Source: Bacillota bacterium
GTDB taxonomy: Bacteria > Bacillota > UBA994 > UBA5500
DNA length: 64,000 nt
NCBI GenBank assembly: GCA_023436245.1
Contig: JAEZJZ010000021.1
Location: 1-64,000 of the forward strand
Direction of reading: 5' to 3'
Part shown: one piece after another, positions 41,294 to 49,885 of the stretch
Numbering within the stretch: position 1 is the first letter of the stretch
Layout of the letters: each line of letters opens with the position of its first letter
The notes under the pieces: generated by a model
Databases searched by the model: none
Told to the model about the DNA's origin: nothing
The model's input: only the letters and a program-made list of their open reading frames with translations
Translations under genes and position numbers: made by a program

Positions 41294-42301
41294 ATGCGCA
41301 AGTTATGGATGTCGCTAGTCTCTGTGGCCTTGGTCCTAGCATTGGCTGCGGCCGTCTTGCAGGTTAGGCAAGGGGAAACTGCCTCCCGTTCGGCAGCGGG
41401 AGTGACGATCGAATCCGGCAACCCGGACGAGGCAGTTGCCGTCGGCGAGTTGACTGAGCTAGAGGTGGCAGGCAAGGTCAGTCAGTTAGCTGCCTTGCTG
41501 CATCTGGAACCGACCGATCCGGTCATCGACTCGGTGACCAAGGGAGTGATCCCTGGCCTGGCCGGTCGGGAGTTGGATCAGGAAGCCGCTGTTGCCGAGA
41601 TCATGGCGGCTGACCGCGACAGCTTGCTCAAGCCAAAGATGCGTGATCTAGAGCCCCAGTCGCTCTGGGAATACTCCAAGTATCCGATTTATCAGGGCAA
41701 TCCGGCGAAGAAGCAGATCGCCCTGGTGATCAACGTCGCTTGGGGAAACAAAGAACTGGTGGAAATGCTCAGCATTCTCGACCAGGCCGATGTGCGTGCA
41801 TCCTTCTTTCTCGTCGGTCGATGGGCAGCCAAGAATCCGGATCTGGTGCAGCGGATCGCAGCCGCCGGGCACGAGTTTGGCAACCACGCCTACTCCGACC
41901 CGCACTTGCCGAAGCTCTCCGCGGCCGAGATTGCGGCGGAGATCACCCGGACCAGCGAGGTGATCACTCAGATCACCGGGCAGCCTGTCCACTTCTTCAG
42001 TCCACCTTATAACGACTTCAACCAGACTGTGCTAGACACCGCTGCCGACTTGGGATACTTGACCGTTCTCTGCAGCTTGGACACAGCAGATTGGATGCGC
42101 CCGGGTGTTTTGCGTATCGTGCAGCGGATCGTACCCAAGGCACACGCGGGAGCAATCGTCTTGATGCATCCCACTGAGCAGACTCCCGCCGCGCTCGGGC
42201 CGATCATCGAGGGGCTACGTCAGCAGGGCTACGAATTGGTGCCGGTCAGCGAATTGCTCTCCCCTGTTCCTGGGGGCAGACTGACGAAGCCGGGGGAATG
42301 A
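41294..42301 (+). CDS. ylxY: YlxY-type polysaccharide deacetylase-like protein
   Basis: A 335-residue exported protein: membrane-type signal segment (about 4-24), a 115-residue N-terminal part and a NodB-like domain (about 140-320). The first metal motif, TFDDG in active deacetylases, is VINVAWGN here, so the two Asp residues are missing, while HEFGNHAYSDPHLPKLS and FSPPYND remain. This pattern is known for YlxY next to pnp and mlpA, so activity is doubtful. The ATG at 41294 follows GGGAGG. Confidence 0.88.
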   Translation: MRKLWMSLVSVALVLALAAAVLQVRQGETASRSAAGVTIESGNPDEAVAVGELTELEVAGKVSQLAALLHLEPTDPVIDSVTKGVIPGLAGRELDQEAAVAEIMAADRDSLLKPKMRDLEPQSLWEYSKYPIYQGNPAKKQIALVINVAWGNKELVEMLSILDQADVRASFFLVGRWAAKNPDLVQRIAAAGHEFGNHAYSDPHLPKLSAAEIAAEITRTSEVITQITGQPVHFFSPPYNDFNQTVLDTAADLGYLTVLCSLDTADWMRPGVLRIVQRIVPKAHAGAIVLMHPTEQTPAALGPIIEGLRQQGYELVPVSELLSPVPGGRLTKPGE

Positions 42302-42428
42302 TTGCGTGGTCTTTTTTGGGCGAATAGGGTAGGATAAGACAGCGAACAGATCAGAAGTGCTAGTGGCTTCAGTCGGACGGCCTGGTTCGTTCGGCTGGGG
42401 CCATTGCTGCAGTCAGGAGGTATCGTTC

Positions 42429-43682
42429 TTGCAGATTTCACATATTCGACCCGGTTTGGTATTGGCTACCGAGCACTTGCCCATGGTCCGCTCGGCTGCC
42501 TTGGGCTTCTGGGTGCGTTCGGGAGTCAACAATGAGCCGGCAAAATGGCAGGGCGTTTCGCACTTTCTGGAGCACCTCGTATTCAAGGGCACGGACAGCC
42601 GCAGCGCCAGGCAGATATCTGAGAGCTTTGACGATATTGGCGGTGAGGTGAACGCCTATACTGCCAAGGAGTACACGTGCTTCTACTGCAAGGTCGTGGA
42701 CGAGCATCTTGCCCAGGCAGTGGAGATTCTGACCGACATGGTCTGTCATGCCAGACTTGATGCGGATGATGTCGCCAAGGAGCGGAACGTCATCCTGGAG
42801 GAGGTTGGCATGTATGAGGACTCTCCAGAGGAATACGTGCATGATTTGCTGGCTCGTGCGATCTGGCCTGCTGGTTCACTCGGGCGGGCCATTTTAGGCA
42901 CAAGGCAGAGCCTGGCGGAACTAACTGTCGATGACATTCGTCAATATTACCAGCAGCACTACACGACCGGCAATACGGTGATAGCGGCTGCCGGCAGTGT
43001 CGATCACGCCTCCTTGGAGAGCCTGTTGGCGGCAAGGCTGGACTTGTCTGAACGAGATGCGGACAGACTGGTTGCGCAGGAGTGGAGCGAGCCAGGTGCC
43101 CCCATTCTGCTGGAGCGACCGACCGAGCAACTACACTTGACACTGGGTATGCCTGGCCTTGCGCTGGGAGATGAACGCATTTACGCCTGGAATCTGTTGA
43201 ACAACATCCTCGGTTCAGGGATGAGCTCTCGCCTCTTTCAGCGATTGCGGGAAGAGCACGCCCTCGTCTACAGTGCCTACTCTTACACCGCTAGCTTTCG
43301 GCAGGCCGGCTACTCCGCCATCTATCTAGGCTTAGCCCCACGCAACCTGGGGCAGGCCCTGCAGCTGATCTCGGGAGAGCTGGCTTCTCTCTGCCGCAAT
43401 CCGGTTTCGCCTGAGGAGCTCCGGCGCGCCAAGGCACAGGTGAAGGGCGCGATGATCATGGGGCTGGAGAGTACCGCCAATCACATGAGTCGCATGGGTC
43501 GTGGTCTGCTCATGCTCGGTCGAGTGCAGCCGGTGGAGCAGGTGATTGCAGCCATTGAAGCGATCACCGCCGATGACCTGCGCTCCCTGGCCAATCAGCT
43601 GTTCAGTCGTAATCAGCTGGCTGTCGCTGGCATTGGCAACGTGGAGCAGGTGCAGGGGTTGCTCTCTGACCTCTCCTGGTAG
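42429..43682 (+). CDS. M16 family zinc peptidase (MlpA/YmxG)
   Basis: A 417-residue M16 (pitrilysin/MPP-like) protease with the inverted zinc motif HFLEHLVFKGT (HxxEH) near residue 50, the distal Glu in ILEEVGMYEDSPEE, and a C-terminal repeat domain. In B. subtilis mlpA sits at the same place, between ylxY and ymxH. I choose the TTG at 42429 because CAGGAGG is eight bases before it and the protein then starts QISHIRPGLVLATEHLP; the ORF upstream has no family sequence. Confidence 0.92.
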   Translation: MQISHIRPGLVLATEHLPMVRSAALGFWVRSGVNNEPAKWQGVSHFLEHLVFKGTDSRSARQISESFDDIGGEVNAYTAKEYTCFYCKVVDEHLAQAVEILTDMVCHARLDADDVAKERNVILEEVGMYEDSPEEYVHDLLARAIWPAGSLGRAILGTRQSLAELTVDDIRQYYQQHYTTGNTVIAAAGSVDHASLESLLAARLDLSERDADRLVAQEWSEPGAPILLERPTEQLHLTLGMPGLALGDERIYAWNLLNNILGSGMSSRLFQRLREEHALVYSAYSYTASFRQAGYSAIYLGLAPRNLGQALQLISGELASLCRNPVSPEELRRAKAQVKGAMIMGLESTANHMSRMGRGLLMLGRVQPVEQVIAAIEAITADDLRSLANQLFSRNQLAVAGIGNVEQVQGLLSDLSW

Positions 43683-43983
43683 GGAGATAGGTTCTTCTGA
43701 ACTTCGCTACTGCTCTCTCGTCGGTCGTCTTTCTCTACGGTTCAGCGAGTTGGAAGGTTGATGAGCTGCGTTGTCATCCGAGCCCAGGCACAAGAGAGTG
43801 GGAGGTTGCAGGTATTTCGCCTCCGGAGTGGAAGGATCTACCTATAGGGCTCGCATGATTGATTAGGGTGGTTCTCGCCAGTTCTGAACAAAGATTGCGG
43901 CTCGCAGTCAGTGGTCTCTGGGTTGCCTGTGCGGCAGGCTTGTGTTAATCTTGGAGTACACAATTCAGAAGCGAGGTGGGTGA
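43683..43983. other. 300-base gap without a recognised gene
   Basis: Between the M16 peptidase gene and the Spo0E-like gene. I find no ORF with a ribosome binding site, no terminator with a T-run and no repeat of the families seen elsewhere. A short TTGTGTTAATCTTGGAGTAC stretch near 43939 could include promoter elements but is not convincing. Confidence 0.5.
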
Positions 43984-44172
43984 ATGGGCGGGAAAGGTGA
44001 AATGACGTTGCAGGAAGAGATTGAGTTGCTGCGTCAGGAACTGCATCGGCTACTCTCGGACCATACTACCGAACTCACTTCAGCCAAGACCTGCGCGTTG
44101 AGCGCGAGGCTGGATTTGCTGATTGCTCGTTACATGAACGAGACAATGAAATCGAAAGCAGCAGGCAGTTGA
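43984..44172 (+). CDS. Spo0E-like aspartyl-phosphate phosphatase family protein
   Basis: A 62-residue protein with the Spo0E layout: helix 1 with IELLRQELHRLL, a turn, and helix 2 ALSARLDLLIARYM, which resembles the SxxLDxLI-x2-Y signature. Spo0E proteins dephosphorylate the sporulation regulator Spo0A-P and delay sporulation. The match is to a very short motif, so the assignment is moderate. The start follows GCGAGGTGGGTGA; a terminator follows directly. Confidence 0.7.
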   Translation: MGGKGEMTLQEEIELLRQELHRLLSDHTTELTSAKTCALSARLDLLIARYMNETMKSKAAGS

Positions 44173-44178
44173 ACTGTC

Positions 44179-44202
44179 AGGACCCGGAAGGGTCCTTTTT
44201 TT
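44179..44202 (+). terminator. Terminator after the Spo0E-like gene
   Basis: AGGACCC and GGGTCCT form a seven-base stem with a four-base GGAA loop, followed by seven T residues: a strong intrinsic terminator. Confidence 0.92.
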
Positions 44203-44251
44203 GTGCTGCGGATAATAGCGCAGACACCGCCCGCATTGAATGTACTAGTAG

Positions 44252-44321
44252 GGCGTCAAGTCTTGAACCACCGAATGTAGGGTCAGTTGATCCCCGAAAC
44301 CAGTTGGACAAAGGCTTGACG
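44252..44321 (+). repeat. Copy of the palindromic repeat before ymxH
   Basis: Starts GGGCGTCAAGTCTTGAACC after TACTAGTA and ends GGCTTGACGA; the interior shares GGTCAGTTGATCCCC with the fliP-fliQ copy. Length about 70 bp, as in the tandem copies after flhG. Confidence 0.75.
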
Positions 44322-44392
44322 ATTCATGATATTTCCGGGGTCAGAAAGTAGTAGACGGCATGAACTGTCGGGCAGAAAGAGGTGATGCAGGC

Positions 44393-44644
44393 GTGTATTA
44401 CAGCGAGTTGGCCGCAAAGGAGATAGTCAATCTCCATGATGGGCGGAAGCTCACAGCCTCCGGAGTGTACGATTTGGTGATTGACGAGCAGACAGGCCGG
44501 CTGGAGTCGCTATTGGTGGAGAAGAGGTCTTTCCTGGGATTGCGCGGTGGGAGTGAATTGCTGATCTCGTGGTCGGCGGTTAAGCGCATCGGCGATGACG
44601 TGATTATCCTAGACCAGCCCCTCGGCACCGATACTTTTGCCTAA
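44393..44644 (+). CDS. ymxH: YlmC/YmxH family PRC-barrel protein
   Basis: An 83-residue protein with the YlmC/YmxH pattern: YYSELAAKEIVNLHDGRKL and VYDLVIDEQTGRLESLLV, then ELLISWSAVKRIGDDVIIL. YmxH sits next to spoVFA in B. subtilis and is a small PRC-barrel protein of unknown role in sporulating bacteria. I choose the GTG at 44393 after AGAGGTG; the ORF also opens at the ATG 44360. Confidence 0.85.
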   Translation: MYYSELAAKEIVNLHDGRKLTASGVYDLVIDEQTGRLESLLVEKRSFLGLRGGSELLISWSAVKRIGDDVIILDQPLGTDTFA

Positions 44645-44689
44645 ACTGGGCCTACATGCGCATTTGCCTACAAGTGAAGATATTTCCCA

Positions 44690-44718
44690 GGGGGTCGGCA
44701 TCAGTCGGCCCCCCTTTT
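44690..44718 (+). terminator. Terminator between ymxH and spoVFA
   Basis: GGGGGTCG pairs with CGGCCCCC (one T-G pair), followed by CTTTTCAC. It separates ymxH from the dipicolinate synthase genes, which then probably have their own sporulation promoter. Confidence 0.75.
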
Positions 44719-44774
44719 CACACCTATTTTGCAGTGCTCATATAGTGTAGGGAGCAGTGGGGAGGAGGGCGGAA

Positions 44775-45680
44775 ATGCGGGGCCCAGATTTGCGTGGTTG
44801 TCGCATCGCGGTTATCGGTGGGGATGCGCGTACCCTATTCTATATTCCTGCTTTGATGGAAACTGGGGCGGAGGTAAAAGCTGTCGGTCTGGAAAAAGCG
44901 GTTGGTCTTGTTCCTTGCGACCTCTCCCATCTGCCTGACGCTCTGCTCTGGGCGGATGTTCTGATCCTGCCGATGGCGGGGGTTGCCCGGGATGGTACAG
45001 TGTCCACGCAGTTCTCTGACCACAGACTGGTGCTCGGTGCAGAGAACGGCAGCCTCGCGCGTCCAGGAACATTGGTGCTCACCGGGGTAGCCAGGGGAGG
45101 TCTGAAGGAGTTGGCTGCGAGCCTTCGCTGGCGCCTGCTGGAGATCGTGGACATCGATGAGTTGGCGATCCAGAACTCCATACCGTCGGCGGAAGGCGCG
45201 TTGCAGATGGCCATGGAAACATCGGATATCACTATTCATCACAGCCACAGTCTCGTGTTGGGCTTTGGTCGAGTGGGCATGACGCTGGCCAAAGCACTGG
45301 CAGGGCTTGGAGCAAAGGTGTTTGTGGCGGCTCGTAACCCTGTTGACCTGGCCAGGATCAAGGTTTGTGGTTATGGGGCAGTTCCGTTCAGTGAACTGGC
45401 TTTTGACCTGAACTCAGCAGACTTCGTGTTCAACACAGTCCCAGCCATGGTTCTGGGTGAAAGCCTGCTGCAACTGACCAGGCCGGAAGTGGTGATTATC
45501 GACATTGCTTCAGTTCCCGGGGGGGTGGATTTTGCCGCCGCCGAGCGGTTGGGGCGGAAGGCAGTGCTGGCGCCGAGCCTGCCCGGGCTGGTTGCCCCGC
45601 GCACAGCTGGGCGCATTCTGGGAGACTTGTTGCCTGCAATCATCAAACAACAACTTGAGGGGAGGATCGATCGGCAGTGA
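44775..45680 (+). CDS. spoVFA: Dipicolinate synthase subunit A
   Basis: A 301-residue Rossmann-fold protein (RIAVIGGDARTLFYIPALMETGAEVKAVG; second nucleotide fold LVLGFGRVGMTLAKALAGLGAKVFVAARN). With subunit B it makes dipicolinic acid from the lysine-pathway intermediate in the mother cell, for spore core dehydration. The ATG at 44775 follows GGAGGAGGGCGG. The upstream CATATAGTGTAGGG may include a sigma-E/K-type -10, a weak guess. It overlaps spoVFB by four bases. Confidence 0.95.
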   Translation: MRGPDLRGCRIAVIGGDARTLFYIPALMETGAEVKAVGLEKAVGLVPCDLSHLPDALLWADVLILPMAGVARDGTVSTQFSDHRLVLGAENGSLARPGTLVLTGVARGGLKELAASLRWRLLEIVDIDELAIQNSIPSAEGALQMAMETSDITIHHSHSLVLGFGRVGMTLAKALAGLGAKVFVAARNPVDLARIKVCGYGAVPFSELAFDLNSADFVFNTVPAMVLGESLLQLTRPEVVIIDIASVPGGVDFAAAERLGRKAVLAPSLPGLVAPRTAGRILGDLLPAIIKQQLEGRIDRQ

Positions 45681-46261
45681 AACTATCAGGTAAACGCGTC
45701 GGTTTCGCGATCACAGGCTCGTTCTGCACTTTTCAGGACATAGTTGAGCCGCTGCAATCGCTGGTTGCAGCAGGAGCGGATGTCTATCCGATCATGTCAC
45801 AGGCAGCTCATCAGTACGACACCAAGTTTGGGGCATCTCTGCACTGGCGCAATCTGATTGAGGGCCTCAGCGGCAGGAGTATCATTCACGATATCGTGGG
45901 CGCGGAGCCAATTGGGCCAGGGCAGATGCTTGACCTGATTATCGTCGCTCCTTGCACCGGCAACACGCTAGCCAAACTGGCCAATGCCGTCACTGACAGC
46001 CCGGTAACCATGGCTGCGAAGGCTCATCTGCGCAATGGACGTCCGGTGCTCTTGGCGATAGCGACCAATGATGGTCTGGGGCAGAACGCCAAGAACATCG
46101 GTTTGCTGCTCGCCGCCAAACACTTCTACTTCGTGCCCTTTGGTCAGGATAACGCTAGAACCAAACCGACGTCCCTGATCGCCGACATGAAACAAATCAA
46201 GGCGGCGGCAGAGTTGGCACTGGAAGAAACGCAGTTGCAGCCGATCTTGATCACTCACTGA
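45677..46261 (+). CDS. spoVFB: Dipicolinate synthase subunit B
   Basis: A 194-residue flavoprotein-fold protein with GFAITGSFCTFQ at the N-terminus, LIIVAPCTGNTLAKLANAVTDSPVTMAAKAHLRN (cofactor-binding core) and the C-terminal FVPFGQDN. It is the partner of SpoVFA and shows the organism makes dipicolinate, hence endospores. In B. subtilis asd follows; here dapG follows directly. Confidence 0.95.
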   Translation: MKLSGKRVGFAITGSFCTFQDIVEPLQSLVAAGADVYPIMSQAAHQYDTKFGASLHWRNLIEGLSGRSIIHDIVGAEPIGPGQMLDLIIVAPCTGNTLAKLANAVTDSPVTMAAKAHLRNGRPVLLAIATNDGLGQNAKNIGLLLAAKHFYFVPFGQDNARTKPTSLIADMKQIKAAAELALEETQLQPILITH

Positions 46262-46306
46262 CAGCAGCCAGTGGCACCGACTGGCCGACAAGGAGGTGGC
46301 ACAAGG

Positions 46307-47521
46307 GTGCCCATAATCGTGCAGAAATTTGGAGGAACCTCCGTATCCACTGCTGAGTGCAGAGCGGCCGCAGTGGCCCGCGTCTTGGAGGCGAGGCAGC
46401 AGGGGTATCAACCAGTGGTCGTCGTCTCTGCCATGGGGAGAAGCGGTGACCCCTATGCGACGGATTCCCTGATTGAACTGGTGCAGAGTAGCGGTGAGGG
46501 GCTGGAGAAGCGTGACCTGGACATGGTCATGACCTGCGGTGAGATCATCGCGGCGGGCGTGTTCGTCTCCCTTCTGCGCAGGAAGATCGTGAAGGTGGCC
46601 ATGCTCACTGGCTGGCAGGCCGGCATTGTCACTGACGAGCGACACGGCGATGCCCGTATCACCGATGTCCATTCTGACCGGATACGCCAGCTTCTGGCGG
46701 ATGGCTATGTCGTAGTCGTGGCTGGATTCCAGGGGATGAGCCGACATGGAGAAATTACCACCTTAGGGCGGGGCGGCAGTGACACAACAGCGGCGGCGAT
46801 GGGCGTCGCTCTAGGCGCCGACCTGGTGGAGATATACACGGATGTTGATGGGATCATGACTGCGGACCCGCGCTTGGTGCCAGAAGCCAAGGTGCTTCCG
46901 ATCATGGACTATTCCGAAGTGCTGCAGATGGCCTACGAAGGTGCGCAGGTGCTGCATCCGCGGGCGGTGGAAATGGCCATGCAAAAAAGTGTGCCCTTGG
47001 TGGTCAGAAAGACAGCAGGGAGTCTTCCTGGCACCAGAATTGTCAACGCTGTGCTTTACGAGGGGTTGAGGCAACAACCGGTGGTTGGGGTCGCATACCG
47101 CCTGAACATAACACAAGTCGCGCTACATCCAGAGCAGACTGTGCCTGGCCTCGGTGCCCGCGTTTTTCGATCCTTGGCAGAGGCCGGGGTCAGTCTGGAC
47201 CTGATCAACGTCGGTCCGGAGACGATTCTCTTCACCGTGAAGGAAGAGGATGCCACACTGGTGCGCCAGGCTCTCAGTGATTTTCCGGTGCAGATACGCG
47301 CAAGGCCTGGTTGCGCCCGCGTCTCAGTCGTGGGCATCGGCATGCGGGGAGTATCCGGCGTGATGGCGCGTGTGGTGCAAGGGCTGGCTGGTGCTGAGGT
47401 TGAGATTCTGCAGACAAGTGATTCTCACTTGACCATCACCTGTCTGATCGATCAGTCCTGCTTGACCAAGGCAGTTAACTCACTGCATCAGGCTTTCCAT
47501 CTGGGCAGCTTGCAGCGTTGA
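46307..47521 (+). CDS. dapG: Aspartokinase
   Basis: A 404-residue aspartate kinase: IIVQKFGGTSVST, the substrate block GRGGSDTTAAAMGVALGADLVEIYTDVDGI, and two C-terminal ACT domains (from about 265) for feedback regulation. It starts the diaminopimelate/lysine pathway, which also feeds dipicolinate. The GTG at 46307 after AAGGAGG restores the family start PIIVQKFGG; the frame upstream to 46271 is not family sequence. Confidence 0.95.
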   Translation: MPIIVQKFGGTSVSTAECRAAAVARVLEARQQGYQPVVVVSAMGRSGDPYATDSLIELVQSSGEGLEKRDLDMVMTCGEIIAAGVFVSLLRRKIVKVAMLTGWQAGIVTDERHGDARITDVHSDRIRQLLADGYVVVVAGFQGMSRHGEITTLGRGGSDTTAAAMGVALGADLVEIYTDVDGIMTADPRLVPEAKVLPIMDYSEVLQMAYEGAQVLHPRAVEMAMQKSVPLVVRKTAGSLPGTRIVNAVLYEGLRQQPVVGVAYRLNITQVALHPEQTVPGLGARVFRSLAEAGVSLDLINVGPETILFTVKEEDATLVRQALSDFPVQIRARPGCARVSVVGIGMRGVSGVMARVVQGLAGAEVEILQTSDSHLTITCLIDQSCLTKAVNSLHQAFHLGSLQR

Positions 47522-47577
47522 CCTCGCTGCAACAACAAGAGCGTTTTGGACAGAGTGTGCACGAAAGGGGGACAGAG

Positions 47578-48459
47578 ATGCTGGAATTTGGTGAGGTTCT
47601 GACCGCAATGGTCACCCCGTTTGATGAGCAAGGCCAAATCGACTGGTTGGCGCTGGATGGGTTGATTGAGCATCTGCTTGCCAACGCTACCGACACCATC
47701 GTGGTTGCCGGATCTACCGGCGAGTCAGCCACACTCACACCTGTAGAGAAGGTGGCACTGTTTGCATATGTCACCAAGAGAGTGGGCGGCAGGGCAAAGG
47801 TGATTGCCGGTACTGGAAGCAATGACACGGCGGCAACAGCCTCCTTGACCCAGGCAGCCGAGGCGGCGGGCGTGGATGGAGCGATGCTGGTGGCGCCCTA
47901 CTACAACAAGCCCCCGCAGGAGGCGTTGTATGCCCACTTCTCCGCAGTTGCTGGAGCTACCAGGCTCCCTATTCTGATCTACAACGTGCCGGGCCGGACC
48001 AGCTGCAACATCCTTCCCAGTACCATCGCCAGATTGGCCCGGATCGAAAACATCTTTGGCGTGAAAGAGGCCAGCGGAAGCCTGGATCAAGTCAGCGAGA
48101 TTGCTCGCCTGGTGCCGGAAGACTTCGTCATCTACAGTGGCGACGACAGCCTGACGCTTCCTATTCTGACTGTTGGCGGCAAGGGAGTAGTCAGCGTCGC
48201 TTCGCATCTGGTCGGTAGAGAGCTGAAGCAGTTGGTGCAGGCGTACAAAGCGGGAGAAGTGGGGCTGGCCCGGGCCATTCACCAGCGTATCTTCCCCGTC
48301 TGTAAAGCGATGTTCGTCACGACTAATCCGATGCCACTGAAGGCGGCCTTGAACATGATTGGAGTTCCGGTTGGTAGTCTCCGTTTGCCGCTGATTGCGT
48401 GTTCAGAACAGGAAGCTGCGACTATTCGGATAGCACTGCAAGCCTTCGGGCTTCTATAG
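47578..48459 (+). CDS. dapA: 4-hydroxy-tetrahydrodipicolinate synthase
   Basis: A 293-residue TIM-barrel enzyme condensing pyruvate and aspartate semialdehyde. Seen are GSTGESATLTPVEK, YYNKPPQEALYAHF, IYNVPGRTSCN (substrate tyrosine) and GVKEASGS with the Schiff-base lysine. Its product is the precursor used by SpoVFAB. The ATG at 47578 follows AAGGGGG; the ORF extends upstream to 47518 without similarity. Confidence 0.97.
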   Translation: MLEFGEVLTAMVTPFDEQGQIDWLALDGLIEHLLANATDTIVVAGSTGESATLTPVEKVALFAYVTKRVGGRAKVIAGTGSNDTAATASLTQAAEAAGVDGAMLVAPYYNKPPQEALYAHFSAVAGATRLPILIYNVPGRTSCNILPSTIARLARIENIFGVKEASGSLDQVSEIARLVPEDFVIYSGDDSLTLPILTVGGKGVVSVASHLVGRELKQLVQAYKAGEVGLARAIHQRIFPVCKAMFVTTNPMPLKAALNMIGVPVGSLRLPLIACSEQEAATIRIALQAFGLL

Positions 48460-48461
48460 CG

Positions 48462-48494
48462 AAAAGCCGCTGGCGATTTGGCCAGTGGCTTTTT
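48462..48494 (+). terminator. Terminator after dapA
   Basis: AAAAGCCGCTGGC and GCCAGTGGCTTTTT form a 12-13 base stem (one G-T pair) with a six-base loop and a five-T tail. Confidence 0.93.
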
Positions 48495-48599
48495 GCTGCA
48501 CCCGATAGTCACGGCGGAATCCGCTTCATAGATACGAAGGAGACAGCCAATACTATAGCGAGCAAGATTTTCCGGAACAGTGAGGAGGAGTAGCTGCTA

Positions 48600-49337
48600 A
48601 TGCCGATAGAAACACAAGGCGGTCGCGGGCGCGGAGAACAGGATCCGGGACACCGACCGGATGCGCCGAATCACGATCAAGAGGGACCGGTTGAGTCGAT
48701 TGAGCAGTTAGGGCAGATCAAGGTTCCGGCGCAGCCGGAGAGCAACATTCATTGCATGACAATAGTCGGTCAGATTGAAGGGCACATGGTTCTGCCGCCC
48801 CAGAACAAGACCACGAAGTACGAGCATATTCTGCCCCAGTTGGTGGCTATCGAGCAGAACCCGAAGATTGAGGGATTGCTGCTGGTGCTAAATACCGTGG
48901 GCGGGGATGTGGAGGCTGGACTGGCCATCGCCGAAATGGTCTCCAGCATGAGCAAGCCAACCGTCTCGCTGGTGTTGGGCGGCGGTCATTCCATCGGTGG
49001 GCCGATCGCCGTCTCCACTGATTACAGCTTCATTGTCGAAACTGCGACCATGACCATCCATCCCATCCGGTTAAGCGGGATGGTGATTGGCGTGCCCCAG
49101 ACATATGAGTACTTGGACAAGATGCAGGATAGAGTGGTGCGTTTTGTCGTCAATCACTCACGCATTTCCGAAGAGAAGTTCCGCGAGTTGATGTTCCGCA
49201 CTGGAGAGTTGGCCAGGGATATTGGCACCATTCTGGCGGGGAAAGAGGCGGTCAATGTGGGGTTGATCGACGAGGTCGGGGGCATCGGCCAAGCTCTCAG
49301 CAAGCTGAAGTCTCTGGCGGAACAGAGAAGTCAGTGA
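48600..49337 (+). CDS. tepA: ClpP-like translocation-enhancing protease TepA
   Basis: A 245-residue ClpP-fold protein (residues about 55-240) with LVLNTVGGDVEAGLAIAEMVS, the nucleophile region GGGHSIGGPIAVS, and the MTIHPIRLSGMVIG strand. The charged N-terminus (about 1-40) is variable in this family. TepA occurs at this place, dapA-tepA-ylzJ-spoIIIE, in B. subtilis and is linked to protein export and signal-peptide degradation. The ATG follows GAGGAGGAG. Confidence 0.92.
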   Translation: MPIETQGGRGRGEQDPGHRPDAPNHDQEGPVESIEQLGQIKVPAQPESNIHCMTIVGQIEGHMVLPPQNKTTKYEHILPQLVAIEQNPKIEGLLLVLNTVGGDVEAGLAIAEMVSSMSKPTVSLVLGGGHSIGGPIAVSTDYSFIVETATMTIHPIRLSGMVIGVPQTYEYLDKMQDRVVRFVVNHSRISEEKFRELMFRTGELARDIGTILAGKEAVNVGLIDEVGGIGQALSKLKSLAEQRSQ

Positions 49338-49567
49338 TGTTATACACAATCGTGCCCTATGAGCAGTTGTTCAAGGGGCTGGACGAGGTGGCTGCGCCGA
49401 AAGAACTGGTCTATCTCGGGCAGAGGGTGCTGGCTTCGCCGCTGCCAGAGCCGGGAGAGTTTCGGCTGGAGCAGTTGCTCAGTTCCGATCCACAACTCTT
49501 TCTACATCCCGACTTTCAGCCCGGTACGATCATCCGCTATCCCGCCTTTCAGAAAAACGTGGACTAG
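49337..49567 (+). CDS. ylzJ: YlzJ-like protein
   Basis: A 76-residue protein with the YlzJ pattern MLYTIVPYEQLF at the start, VYLGQRVLASPLPEPGEFRLEQLLSSDPQLFL-type middle and the HPDFQPGTIIRY end. Function unknown; it stands between tepA and spoIIIE as in other Bacillota. The ATG overlaps the tepA stop (a GTG at 49334 is the alternative). Confidence 0.85.
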   Translation: MLYTIVPYEQLFKGLDEVAAPKELVYLGQRVLASPLPEPGEFRLEQLLSSDPQLFLHPDFQPGTIIRYPAFQKNVD

Positions 49568-49571
49568 CAAC

Positions 49572-49604
49572 AGGCCGGCTCGCGCTCGACGCTGAGCCGG
49601 CCTT
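49572..49604 (+). terminator. Terminator after ylzJ
   Basis: AGGCCGGCTC and GAGCCGGCCT form a perfect ten-base stem with a 12-base loop, followed by TAGTGTGT; the T-run is poor. Confidence 0.7.
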
Positions 49605-49819
49605 AGTGTGTGAGTCAGGGGGACGGACTATTGACTCACCGTGAGGCAGCGGGACCGACCGGTCAAAGCTCAAAAGAGGGATCCTAACCCTGAGGTTCTG
49701 CTATACCGAAGCCCTGATCTCGATACCTCGTCTTCCTCGGGGTGATGCCCCGTCGCACACGATCAATGCTCGTTTTGGAGCTGTTGCCTGGCAGGCTTCG
49801 ACAATGCCGGCAGTGCCTA

Positions 49820-49830
49820 TGTGCTATAAT
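49820..49830 (+). promoter_or_regulatory. Extended -10 promoter before uppP
   Basis: TGTGCTATAAT contains TATAAT at 49825-49830 and an extended -10 TG. A TCGACA at 49798 is at a poor distance for a -35. It lies 55 bases before the uppP start. Confidence 0.55.
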
Positions 49831-49885
49831 CTTCATTGTACATAGACAGGTAACAAGCTCGTCGATGGGGAAGGAAGTGTTCAGC

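Noticed and set aside
43683..43983. Remnant of a dut or other gene in the gap after the M16 peptidase
   Set aside because: I read all forward frames around 43790-43860 and found no recognisable dUTPase or other family motif.
44725..44760. Sporulation sigma-factor promoter before spoVFA
   Set aside because: CATATAGTG resembles a sigma-E/K -10, but no matching -35 at the right distance was found, so it is mentioned only as a guess in the gene entry.
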